Assembly: GCF_900129875.1 (NCBI RefSeq)
Contig: NZ_FQXC01000001.1
Coordinates: forward strand, 186,001 to 250,000
Length of the DNA stretch: 64,000 nt
From: Marivita hallyeonensis
Lineage (GTDB): Bacteria > Pseudomonadota > Alphaproteobacteria > Rhodobacterales > Rhodobacteraceae
Direction of reading: 5' to 3'
The notes beneath the pieces were generated by a model. That model worked only from the letters and a program-made list of their open reading frames with translations, made no database searches and was not told the origin of the DNA. Position 1 is the stretch's first letter. Every line of letters starts with the position of its first letter. Made by a program: the position numbers and the translations under genes. Below, piece by piece: positions 17,375 through 25,551 of this stretch.

Positions 17375-19269
17375 GGGAGTGCGGCTTGATGTCCGAGGAA
17401 GGCGGCAAGGGCGGGCTTGTCGAAGGGTTTCGGAAGGAGCGGTGCGCGGGCCACAGCCTCTTGGTGACGCGGGTCCGTCGGCGGCAGGGACGTGGTCAGG
17501 TAGACGGGTTTGTTGGGCAAGGCGGAGACGAGGTCGGTTCCGAGCCGGTCCCCCTCGAGCGAGAGGTCAGAGAAGACAAACGAGATATCGGGCACGCCGC
17601 GCGCGAGCGCGCAGGCTTCGTCGACCGAGGTCGCCTCGATCACGCTGTGGCCGAGGCTGGTCAGCATATCGCGGATGGTCGTGCGCAGGTCGGGGCTGTC
17701 CTCGACCAGGAGGACAAGGTCGGTCGCCCTGTGGGTCGGCGCGTGGCGCAAGGGCAGGCGCAGTGTCACCCGCGCCCCGTGCTGCGCGTTGCCGATCTGA
17801 AGCTGGCCACCGGCGAGCTTTGCCGTGTCGTACACCATGGACAGGCCGAGGCCGGAGCCTTTGTCACCTTTCGTCGTGTAAAACGGGTCCAGCGCATGTT
17901 GGAGCGCATCGGGTGAGAATCCCCCGCCACTGTCTTCGACGGTGAAATCGATCCAGGTGTCCCGCACCTCTGTGGCGGACAGCGCGATGGTGCCGCTTTC
18001 CCCGCAGGCATCCCGCGCGTTGAGGATCAGGTTCAGCAGGCTGTCCTGAAGCTGGCCGGGGTCGAGATGGACGCGCGTGTCCACCTTGTTTTCGATCCTG
18101 AGAGAGATCGAAGGCGGCAATGACGGGGTGGCGAGTGTTTCGAGATCGTTGAGAAACGCCGTGACCTGCAGCGGTTCGGGTCGCCACGCACGGTGTGCTG
18201 TGATGTCGGCGATGCGGTTGAGCAGATCGCCGCCGCGACGGGCCGCCTGAAGCGTGGCCGTGATGAGCGGGTCAGCCTGTGGCGGCAGGTCCATGCGGGC
18301 GAGTTTGGACTGCATGCCGAGGATGATGGTGAGCAGGTTTGAAAAGTCATGCGCGAGACCGGAGGTGAGTTGCGCCGCCATCTCGCGGCGGCGTGTCTGC
18401 TGTAGGGCAGCGCGGGCCTGCGTTTCTTCGGTCACGTCCATCGACAGGATGTAGACGCCGTTTTCGGACTCGTCCGGTGTAAACGCCGCGCGGATGCGGC
18501 GCGAGCTGAGCGTGTCGGTGAATTCGAAGGTCGAAGGATCGCCCGAGAGGGCCATTTGCAGATGTGGCAGAACGCGCGCATAGGCGTCGGCCCCGAGTGC
18601 TTCGGAGATGTGCAATCCTTCGATCTGTGCCGGGCGGCCCGGCATCACCGCCGAGAGCTTGCGGTTCGAGAACGTATAGCGCCCGGCGCTGTCGACATGG
18701 GCGATATGGGCGGGCATCATCTCAGTTGTGAGGCGGGTGCGGGCCTCCATCTCGGTCAATTCGCGTTGGGCTTCTTCCAGTGCGGAAACGGTGGCGGCGA
18801 GTTTGCGGTTGGTGGCGGCGAGCTCTTCGGACCGGGCAAGCACTTCTTCAGACAGCAGCTCTGACCGGGTGCGGAGCAGCTGTTCCTGCGATTTCATCGC
18901 CGTGATGTCGGTGTAGACCGTAACCCACCCGCCCTGCGGCAGCGGCGCGCCTTCGACGCTGATCGTGCGCCCATTGGCACGCGTCCGTTCCATGTAATGC
19001 GGCTGGAACGCGCGGGCCTGATCGACACGGGTCTGGATAAAGCCGTCGATGTCGTCGACAGGGCCATACTCGCCCGCCAGCACGAGGTGCCGGATCGTGT
19101 CGGCGAAATCCGCGCCGGGTTGGGTGAGATTGCCGGGAAGATCGAACATCTCGGCAAAGCGGGTGTTGCAGACGGCGAGTTTCAGGTCACTGTCATAGAT
19201 CGACAACGCTTGCCCGATGAGGTTCAGGCCCGCCTGAACAAGCGCGTCGGTCTGCGGGCGGTCAGCCAT
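17371..19269 (-). CDS. PAS-containing hybrid sensor histidine kinase
   Basis: The 632-residue kinase has a PAS domain at about 10-125 (a region like PAS_7), a coiled-coil linker (about 127-180), a second PAS at about 181-290, a dimerisation domain with His307 in GLAHDFSNLL, a catalytic ATPase with Asn413/Asn417 in the N-box, GGGF and GSGLGLSMVY, and a C-terminal receiver with Asp568 and Lys614. No transmembrane segments are seen, so it senses in the cytosol, perhaps via PAS ligands. The ATG at 19269 is chosen because longer in-frame reading overlaps the isomerase gene heavily. Coupled to its regulator by a 4-base overlap. Confidence 0.92.
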   Translation of the reverse strand: MADRPQTDALVQAGLNLIGQALSIYDSDLKLAVCNTRFAEMFDLPGNLTQPGADFADTIRHLVLAGEYGPVDDIDGFIQTRVDQARAFQPHYMERTRANGRTISVEGAPLPQGGWVTVYTDITAMKSQEQLLRTRSELLSEEVLARSEELAATNRKLAATVSALEEAQRELTEMEARTRLTTEMMPAHIAHVDSAGRYTFSNRKLSAVMPGRPAQIEGLHISEALGADAYARVLPHLQMALSGDPSTFEFTDTLSSRRIRAAFTPDESENGVYILSMDVTEETQARAALQQTRRREMAAQLTSGLAHDFSNLLTIILGMQSKLARMDLPPQADPLITATLQAARRGGDLLNRIADITAHRAWRPEPLQVTAFLNDLETLATPSLPPSISLRIENKVDTRVHLDPGQLQDSLLNLILNARDACGESGTIALSATEVRDTWIDFTVEDSGGGFSPDALQHALDPFYTTKGDKGSGLGLSMVYDTAKLAGGQLQIGNAQHGARVTLRLPLRHAPTHRATDLVLLVEDSPDLRTTIRDMLTSLGHSVIEATSVDEACALARGVPDISFVFSDLSLEGDRLGTDLVSALPNKPVYLTTSLPPTDPRHQEAVARAPLLPKPFDKPALAAFLGHQAALP

Positions 19270-19852
19270 GTTTTGCGGCCCAGTCGAACGCATCTTCGAG
19301 CCGATCATCGCCCCAGAACAACTCGTCGCCGACGGTGAAAGAGGGCGCGCCGAAGATGCCGCGCGACAAGGCCTCTTCCGTTGTGGCGCGCAGGGCTTGT
19401 TTGACCGGGTCAGTCTGCGCGCGATCGAGGATTTCGGCGTCGAGCCCGGCGTCCTTGGCGCAGCGCGCAACCACATCCGGATCCGCGATGGTCTGTCCGT
19501 GGGCGAATTCGGCCTGATACACGTTTTGGCAAAAGCGCATACCTGCCGGGTCCGGCAAGGCGGCGGTGGCGACCCGGGCGGCAAGAAGGCCGTTCTGTGG
19601 AAACGTATCGGGCAAGTAGAATTCGAGACCCAACGCGCGCGCCCGGCGGTCCATGTCGCGCAGCAGGTAGCGCCCCTTCATCGGATAAACGAGAAAGGGC
19701 GTTGTTTCGAGTCCCTGGGCTGCGAAGATCGGACCCAGCAGAAAGGGCCGCCATGTGACCTCGATCCCGCGTTTGGCGGCCTCGTCGGGAAGGCGCATCG
19801 CGGTCAGGTAGGAATAGGTCGAGGCGAATTCGAACCAGAACTCCAGCTTCAT
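19262..19852 (-). CDS. 2-hydroxychromene-2-carboxylate isomerase (DsbA/kappa-GST family)
   Basis: The 196-residue protein belongs to the DsbA-like family of glutathione-dependent isomerases. The opening MKLEFWFEFASTYSYLTAMR, with a Ser in place of CxxC, and the C-terminal GAPSFTVGDELFWGDDRL (with cis-Pro loop GAPSFTV) are characteristic. These enzymes interconvert 2-hydroxychromene-2-carboxylate and hydroxybenzylidene-pyruvate in naphthalene catabolism, but many homologues have other, unproved substrates. The start ATG 19852 fits family length. Its stop overlaps the kinase start by 8 bases, which is an odd pairing with a two-component system. Confidence 0.87.
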   Translation of the reverse strand: MKLEFWFEFASTYSYLTAMRLPDEAAKRGIEVTWRPFLLGPIFAAQGLETTPFLVYPMKGRYLLRDMDRRARALGLEFYLPDTFPQNGLLAARVATAALPDPAGMRFCQNVYQAEFAHGQTIADPDVVARCAKDAGLDAEILDRAQTDPVKQALRATTEEALSRGIFGAPSFTVGDELFWGDDRLEDAFDWAAKHG

Positions 19853-20058
19853 GTGTTCATTCCTCCCATGCAGCACGGGATCTAGGGTTTCCGTCGGCGC
19901 GACCCGAGTCAAGCGGTGGCGCGCGCTGTTACAATTCGTAAGGATTGAGAAAACTTCGCGAAAAAGTTGACCTCCACCCTACCTTCTGTCCAATCTTGAG
20001 ACAGAGTCGCGGCACACGCGACCCGTTCGGGGAAACCCGGGCAAGGGGAGGAAAAGCT

Positions 20059-22032
20059 TTGGCACACTTGACCGAGGGCGCAGAGGGGCTGCGCTCGGTT
20101 CCTGCGTTATTGGCACGCAATGCGACGCAATACGGCAACTCGCCTGCCTATCGCGAAAAAGAGTACGGCATCTGGCAAAGCTGGACCTGGGCGGAGACCG
20201 CCAAGGAGGTCGAAGAGCTGGCTCTTGGGTTGTTGAACCTTGGCGTCAACGAAGGCGACTTCATCGCCATCATTGGCCGGAACCGGCCATATCTCTACTG
20301 GTCGATGGTCGCCGCGCAATCGGTGGGCGCGATCCCGGTGCCGCTTTACCAGGACGCTGTTGCCGAAGAGATGGAGTATGTGCTGGCCCATTGCGGCGCG
20401 CGCTTTGCCATCGTCAGCGACCAGGAGCAGGTCGACAAGGTCATCGAGATTCAGGACGATCTGCACCAGTTCGAGCACATGATCTACCTCGATCCGCGGG
20501 GCTTGCGGAAATACGACCACACGCGATTACACCAGTTCAGCCATGTGCAGGAACAGGGCCGCGCGGCGCGTGAGGAATTCATCAAGGAACTGGACGCGCG
20601 TCGGTCCAAGCTGGGGTACGACGACACCTGCGTGATGCTCTATACCTCGGGGACGACGGGCAAGCCCAAGGGTGTGGTCCTGTCGAACCGCAACATCATC
20701 GAGACCGCGAAGGCGTCTTCAGAGTTCGATCATCTGAAGGTCGATGACGAGGTGCTGGCCTATCTGCCGATGGCCTGGGTCGGTGATTTCATTTTCTCGA
20801 TCGGGCAGGCCTATTGGTCGGGTTTCTGCGTGAACTGTCCGGAAAGCCCGGACACGATGATGACCGACCTGCGCGAAATCGCGCCGTCCTACTACTTTGC
20901 CCCGCCGCGCGTGTTTGAAACACAGCTCACCCAGATCATGATCCGGATGGAGGACAGCGGCACTTTCAAGAAGAAGGTGTTCGATTACTTCATGGAGCAC
21001 GCACGGAAAGTGGGGCCCGCGATCCTTGACGGCCATGACGTGAGTGCGATGGACCGGCTGAAATACAAGCTGGGCGAGGTCATGGTGTATGGACCGTTAA
21101 AGAACGCGCTTGGGTTTTCCAACGTGCGGGTTGGCTATACGGCTGGCGAGGCCATCGGCCCGGAAATCTTTGATTTCTATCGCGCTTTGGGCATCAACCT
21201 GAAGCAGCTGTACGGCCAGACCGAGGCGTCCGTGTTTATCACCCAGCAGCCCGATGGCGAAGTTCGGTCGGACACCGTGGGCGTGCCGTCGCCTGGGGTC
21301 GAGATCAGGATCTCGGACACGGGTGAAGTGTTCTACCGGTCGCCGGGTGTGTTCGTCGAATACTACAAAAACGCGGAATCGACAGCGGACACGAAGGATG
21401 CCGAGGGCTGGGTCGCAACAGGCGATGCCGGGTTCATCGAAGAGTCGACAGGCCATCTGCGTATCATCGACCGGGCCAAGGACGTGGGCGCGATGGCCAA
21501 TGGGGCGATGTTCGCCCCGAAATACGTCGAGAATAAACTGAAATTCTATCCGAACATCCTTGAAGCGGTGGTGTTCGGAGCCGGGTGCGACCGCTGCTGC
21601 GCATTTATCAATATCGACCTGGCGGCGGTTGGGAACTGGGCCGAACGTAACAACATCGCCTATGCGTCCTATCAGGAGCTTGCCGGGCACAAGCAGGTGC
21701 TCGACACGATCCAGGCCCATATCGAAGAGGTGAACGCCAGCATCGCGCAGGACCCGATGCTGTCTGGATGTCAGGTGCACCGGTTCCTTGTTTTGCATAA
21801 GGAGCTGGATGCGGATGACGGCGAGCTGACCCGGACCCGCAAAGTGCGGCGCAAGATCATCGGTGAGAAGTTCGCAGACCTTGTGAACGCGCTCTACGAT
21901 GGCTCACCCTCGATCTACACCGAGACCGAAGTGACCTACGAAGATGGCCGCAAGGGCAAGATCAAGGCGACGCTTGAAATCCGCGATGCCAAGGTTGTGC
22001 CCGCGACGCCGCAGAAGTTGGCGGCGGAATGA
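20059..22032 (+). CDS. Long-chain acyl-CoA ligase (AMP-forming), TTG start
   Basis: The 657-residue ANL-family enzyme makes acyl-CoA from a carboxylic acid, ATP and CoA. The P-loop-like motif is YTSGTTGKPKG at 195-205; further blocks are YGQTEASVF (adenylate-binding), GWVATGDAGFIEESTGHLRIIDRAKD and the C-terminal GKIKATLE lysine region. Length and the FADHLTQ-type long region are like FadD15/FAA1-type ligases. TTG at 20059 is taken as the start because GGGGAGGAAA sits 5-14 bases upstream and no ATG or GTG in frame has a ribosome site. It opens the operon with the branched-chain-type transporter. Confidence 0.88.
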   Translation: MAHLTEGAEGLRSVPALLARNATQYGNSPAYREKEYGIWQSWTWAETAKEVEELALGLLNLGVNEGDFIAIIGRNRPYLYWSMVAAQSVGAIPVPLYQDAVAEEMEYVLAHCGARFAIVSDQEQVDKVIEIQDDLHQFEHMIYLDPRGLRKYDHTRLHQFSHVQEQGRAAREEFIKELDARRSKLGYDDTCVMLYTSGTTGKPKGVVLSNRNIIETAKASSEFDHLKVDDEVLAYLPMAWVGDFIFSIGQAYWSGFCVNCPESPDTMMTDLREIAPSYYFAPPRVFETQLTQIMIRMEDSGTFKKKVFDYFMEHARKVGPAILDGHDVSAMDRLKYKLGEVMVYGPLKNALGFSNVRVGYTAGEAIGPEIFDFYRALGINLKQLYGQTEASVFITQQPDGEVRSDTVGVPSPGVEIRISDTGEVFYRSPGVFVEYYKNAESTADTKDAEGWVATGDAGFIEESTGHLRIIDRAKDVGAMANGAMFAPKYVENKLKFYPNILEAVVFGAGCDRCCAFINIDLAAVGNWAERNNIAYASYQELAGHKQVLDTIQAHIEEVNASIAQDPMLSGCQVHRFLVLHKELDADDGELTRTRKVRRKIIGEKFADLVNALYDGSPSIYTETEVTYEDGRKGKIKATLEIRDAKVVPATPQKLAAE

Positions 22033-22087
22033 TGGAGATCGGCCTTACTTCAGCGTCGCGGGGCCCCAGAATTTACTGGGTGACCCC

Positions 22088-22111
22088 AAGAATCTTCGTA
22101 CGAAGATTCTT
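22088..22111. repeat. 24-bp perfect palindrome
   Basis: Arms AAGAATCTTCGT (22088-22099) and ACGAAGATTCTT (22100-22111) are exact reverse complements. It lies between the acyl-CoA ligase stop and livG, in a 133-base gap. It can form a hairpin if a few central bases loop out, and it could also be a protein-binding site. A copy of this type of sequence elsewhere in the genome would need to be searched. Confidence 0.85.
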
Positions 22112-22165
22112 TGAACTCCCTAATAAATTCTTGAGCGCGGGCCTGGGCTGCGCAGGAGGTGCCGC

Positions 22166-22978
22166 GTGAAAGACACCGAAGGATACGTCACCGCAGACGG
22201 TCGCCAGATTGGCGGCACCCTGATGGAGATGAAAAACATCACGTTGCGCTTCGGCGGGGTGGTGGCCATTCAGGATATCAGTTTCGATATCCGCGAAGGC
22301 GAAGTGCGTGCAATCATCGGGCCGAATGGCGCGGGCAAATCCTCCATGCTGAACGTGATCTCGGGCTTCTATACTCCGTCCGAGGGCGAAGTCTGGTACA
22401 AGGGTCAGAAGCGTCCACCGATGAAGCCGTTTGAGGTGGCGCGGCAGGGTGTGGCGCGGACCTTCCAGAATATCGCGCTGTTCGAGGGGATGACCGTGCT
22501 CGACAACGTCATGACCGGACGGCTTACACACATGACTGCGGGTGTCGCAAGCCAGGCCCTGTGGTGGGGGAAGGCGCGCAATGAGGAGATGGAGAACCGC
22601 GAAAAGGTCGAGCGGGTGATCGATTTCCTTGAGATCCAGAATATCCGCAAAACGCCGGTGGGTCGTTTGCCTTATGGTTTGAAAAAGCGCGTCGAGCTGG
22701 CGCGGGCGCTGGCGGCGGAGCCGTCGCTCTTGCTGCTCGATGAACCGATGGCGGGCATGAACGTCGAGGAAAAAGAAGACATGAGCCGCTTTGTCCTCGA
22801 TGTGAACGACGAATTCGGCACCACCATCTGCCTGATCGAGCACGACATGGGCGTGGTGATGGACCTGTCAGACCGAGTGGTCGTGATGGATTACGGCAAG
22901 AAGATCGGCGACGGGACACCCGAAGAGGTGCGTAACAATCAGGATGTGATCGACGCCTATCTTGGCGTGCCGCATTAG
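22166..22978 (+). CDS. Branched-chain-type ABC transporter ATPase (LivG-like)
   Basis: The 270-residue ATPase has Walker A GPNGAGKSS (52-60), Q-loop in ARTFQNIALF, an unusual signature region YGLKKRVELARALAAEP in place of LSGGQ, Walker B LLLLDEP and the switch His in CLIEHDMG. It starts at GTG 22166 with AGGAGG 6 bases upstream. The long insert between Walker A and signature (NVMTGRLTHMTAGVASQALWW) is typical of LivG. It powers uptake together with LivF, in a complex with two permeases. The substrate of this set is unknown. Confidence 0.92.
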   Translation: MKDTEGYVTADGRQIGGTLMEMKNITLRFGGVVAIQDISFDIREGEVRAIIGPNGAGKSSMLNVISGFYTPSEGEVWYKGQKRPPMKPFEVARQGVARTFQNIALFEGMTVLDNVMTGRLTHMTAGVASQALWWGKARNEEMENREKVERVIDFLEIQNIRKTPVGRLPYGLKKRVELARALAAEPSLLLLDEPMAGMNVEEKEDMSRFVLDVNDEFGTTICLIEHDMGVVMDLSDRVVVMDYGKKIGDGTPEEVRNNQDVIDAYLGVPH

Positions 22979-22988
22979 GGGAACAGGC

Positions 22989-23942
22989 ATGTTTGCAGAC
23001 ATTTTCATCAACCCATGGGTCGATATGGTCGAAGCCCCCGACTTCCTGATGCAGGTGCTTTGGGAAGGGCTGGTGTCGGGCATCCTCTACGCCCTCATCG
23101 CGCTGGGCTTCGTGCTGATCTTCCGGTCTTCCCGCATCTTCAACTTTGCGCAGGGCATCATGGTGGTCTTCGCGGCGCTGACCCTTGTCGGGCTTTTCGC
23201 CATGGGCATCCCAGCGTGGATTAGTGTCGGCCTGACGCTGGTGGTCATGTTCGTTCTGGCGGTGACCATCGAACGGGTCGTGTTGAGACCGCTGGTGGGC
23301 CAGCCGGACATCATTTTGTTCATGGCCACCATCGGAATCACCCTGTTCCTCATCGGTTTTGGAGAGACGATCTTCGGCGGTGAAAACAAGGTCATGATCA
23401 CCGAGGAACTGGGCATTCCGACCGGAGATACCGTGCTGGAGCCGTTTGGCGGACTGTTGATCTTGCAGCACCTCGACATCACGGTTGTCGTCGTGGCCAC
23501 GCTGCTGGTTTTGGCATTGCTGGCTTTCCTGAACTACACGCAGATGGGTCGGGCGATACGTGCGTTGGGCGACGACCACCAGGCGGCGTTGTCGGTGGGC
23601 ATCAGCCTACAGACGATCTGGGTTCTGGTCTGGTTCATTGCGGGGATCATCGCGCTGGTCACGGGCATTGCCTGGGGGGCGCGCGCGGGCGTCAGCTTTG
23701 CGCTTGAAGTGATTGCCTACAAAGCGCTGCCGGTGCTCATGCTGGGTGGGTTGGAAAGCATCACGGGGGCCATCGTCGGTGGGCTGATGATCGGTATTCT
23801 TGAAAAACTGTTCGAGATTTATTGGGGGCAGCCTCTTTTGGGCGGCAATACAGAGACGTGGTTCGCCTTCGTGCTGGCGCTGATCGTGCTCTTGTTCCGC
23901 CCGCAGGGTCTCTTTGGGGAGCGCATCATCGAAAGGGTCTGA
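22989..23942 (+). CDS. Branched-chain-type ABC transporter permease (LivH-like)
   Basis: The 317-residue membrane protein has about eight hydrophobic segments. Landmarks of LivH-type permeases are LVSGILYALIALGFVLIF, the FNFAQG motif, LNYTQMGRAIRALGDDHQAA (coupling-loop region) and LPVLMLGGLESITGAIVG. It forms half of the inner-membrane channel with LivM. The ATG at 22989 is preceded by AGGGGAA. It is 11 bases after livG. The chain ends in a short Arg-rich tail (LFGERIIERV). Confidence 0.93.
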   Translation: MFADIFINPWVDMVEAPDFLMQVLWEGLVSGILYALIALGFVLIFRSSRIFNFAQGIMVVFAALTLVGLFAMGIPAWISVGLTLVVMFVLAVTIERVVLRPLVGQPDIILFMATIGITLFLIGFGETIFGGENKVMITEELGIPTGDTVLEPFGGLLILQHLDITVVVVATLLVLALLAFLNYTQMGRAIRALGDDHQAALSVGISLQTIWVLVWFIAGIIALVTGIAWGARAGVSFALEVIAYKALPVLMLGGLESITGAIVGGLMIGILEKLFEIYWGQPLLGGNTETWFAFVLALIVLLFRPQGLFGERIIERV

Positions 23943-23973
23943 CGCGGCGCGGGGCGCGCTGCGAAAGAACCAT

Positions 23974-23992
23974 GGTGGGTTGGAAGCCCACC
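23974..23992. other. GGTGGG stem-loop between livH and the small-protein gene
   Basis: GGTGGG (23974-23979) pairs with CCCACC (23987-23992), with a TTGGAAG-type loop. A related stem lies at 48846-48864 after ftsK. It has no T-tract and is likely a transcript-stabilising or repeated intergenic element. Confidence 0.5.
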
Positions 23993-24020
23993 CGACAAGA
24001 TGAACGAAAGACAAGACAAC

Positions 24021-24260
24021 ATGGCCAAACTCATCGCACTTTTGAACATTATCGCGTGGTCCGGCTTCTGGGCGTTCGGGTACCTCGCGCTGAGCAGTGG
24101 TGACGGCGGAGGGCAGACCGTCATCGCGATTGTGCTGGCGGCATTGGGCGGAGCAGCGGGGCTCTGGGCGTACTTTTGGCTGATCCGCCATTCCGAAGCG
24201 ACCGGCTATGCCAAGCCGCGCAACCGCGCGGTCCGGACAGAAGAAGAGGAAATCGCCTGA
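24021..24260 (+). CDS. Small two-helix membrane protein within the liv operon
   Basis: The 79-residue product (if ATG 24021 is used; ATG 24000 would add 7 residues) has two hydrophobic segments, residues about 1-24 (MAKLIALLNIIAWSGFWAFG) and 29-55, then a charged C-terminal tail rich in Arg/Glu that should face the cytosol. No Shine-Dalgarno sequence is strong at either start. Its stop TGA shares one base with the livM start (TGATG), so translation is coupled. The position between the two permease genes suggests an accessory membrane partner; no family was recognised. Confidence 0.6.
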   Translation: MAKLIALLNIIAWSGFWAFGYLALSSGDGGGQTVIAIVLAALGGAAGLWAYFWLIRHSEATGYAKPRNRAVRTEEEEIA

Positions 24261-25489
24261 TGTTGTACCGTACAGCTGGACAGTTCAAAACGAGCTATGT
24301 CGCGGATCAGGCGCTGTTCCCGGTCCGGCAGGACGCGTTTCTGCTCGGCATCCTGCTGGTCTTCGGCTGGGTGATTTTTCCGCTCACCGCGTCTGAATTC
24401 ACCTTCCAGACGTTGTTGATCCCAATCCTGATCTACGCGCTTGCGGCGATGGGGCTGAACATTCTGACCGGGTTTGCGGGTCAGTTGTCCTTGGGCACCG
24501 GGGCTTTCATGGGCGTCGGGGCCTATGCGTGTTACAAGATGGTCACCATTTTCCCCGAGCTGAACCCGATCGTTGCGATCCTGCTTTCGGGATTCTTCAG
24601 CGCCGGGATCGGGGTGGTCTTCGGTATCCCGTCGCTCCGGATCAAGGGTTTCTACCTCGCCATCGCGACCCTGGCCGCGCAGTTCTTTCTGGTGTGGCTG
24701 TTCGAGAAATGGGCGTGGCTCTACAATTACAACGCCTCCGGCGCCATTCAGGTGCCGAACCTCGAGATGTTCGGGATATTCGTTTCCGGCCCTCAGGCTG
24801 CTTCGGTCACTGAATATTACATCGTTCTGTTCGTGGTCACGCTTCTGACGATCCTCTGCATCAACCTCACGCGTGGAAACCTCGGCCGGACCTGGAAGGC
24901 GACGCGTGACATGGACATCGCGGCAGAGCTGATCGGCATCAACCTGATGAAATCTAAGCTCACCGCGTTTGCGATCTCGTCCTATATCGTTGGCGTCGCG
25001 GGTGCGCTTTATGTTTTCATGTGGAAAGGCGCGGCCGAGCCCAACGTGTTCGACATTCCGCTGTCGTTCCAGGTGCTGTTCATCGCGATCATTGGCGGGC
25101 TTGGGTCGATCATGGGCAACTATCTGGGGGCCATTCTGATCGTCGGCTTGCCGGTTGTGTTGAACGTGATCGCGGGCACGCAGGTGTTCCAGATGTCAGC
25201 GCTCAGTGCGTTCATTCTCATAGCCCTCGTCGCTGCGATCGGGTTTTTGAGTTGGGTGGCGCGCAGCGGTTGGGCGATTGGCGCGGTGATCGGATTTGCT
25301 GTGCTCACGCTGATCTACGGTTACGCGCAGACCCAGGGCTTCCGCATCGATAGCGCGTTGATCGAGCATATCAACGTGATGATCATTGGCGGCCTGATCA
25401 TCTTTTTCCTCATCATCGAACCGCACGGGTTGAATCAGCTCTGGCGGCTCATCCGAGAGAAACTCATCATCTGGCCGTTCCCGCACTGA
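24260..25489 (+). CDS. Branched-chain-type ABC transporter permease (LivM-like)
   Basis: The 409-residue protein has about ten hydrophobic segments and LivM landmarks: NILTGFAGQLSLGTGAFMGVGAYA near the N-terminus, GIPSLRIKGFYLAIATLA, LGRTWKATRDMDIAAELIGINLMKSK (coupling region) and LFIAIIGGLGSIMGNYLGA. It pairs with LivH as the transport channel. ATG 24260 overlaps the previous stop by one base; a longer frame upstream is not supported. A C-terminal extension (IEHINVMIIGGLIIFFLIIEPHG) is near the family end. Confidence 0.93.
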   Translation: MLYRTAGQFKTSYVADQALFPVRQDAFLLGILLVFGWVIFPLTASEFTFQTLLIPILIYALAAMGLNILTGFAGQLSLGTGAFMGVGAYACYKMVTIFPELNPIVAILLSGFFSAGIGVVFGIPSLRIKGFYLAIATLAAQFFLVWLFEKWAWLYNYNASGAIQVPNLEMFGIFVSGPQAASVTEYYIVLFVVTLLTILCINLTRGNLGRTWKATRDMDIAAELIGINLMKSKLTAFAISSYIVGVAGALYVFMWKGAAEPNVFDIPLSFQVLFIAIIGGLGSIMGNYLGAILIVGLPVVLNVIAGTQVFQMSALSAFILIALVAAIGFLSWVARSGWAIGAVIGFAVLTLIYGYAQTQGFRIDSALIEHINVMIIGGLIIFFLIIEPHGLNQLWRLIREKLIIWPFPH

Positions 25490-25551
25490 GGCGGGCGCGG
25501 CCCAAGACCAAGAACCATAACCTACACATCAGATCCAACGGGAGGATATCC

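Noticed and set aside
19967-19996. A possible promoter (TTGACC with a poor -10) before the acyl-CoA ligase.
   Set aside because: The -10 element has no convincing match, so only the -35-like TTGACC is real evidence.
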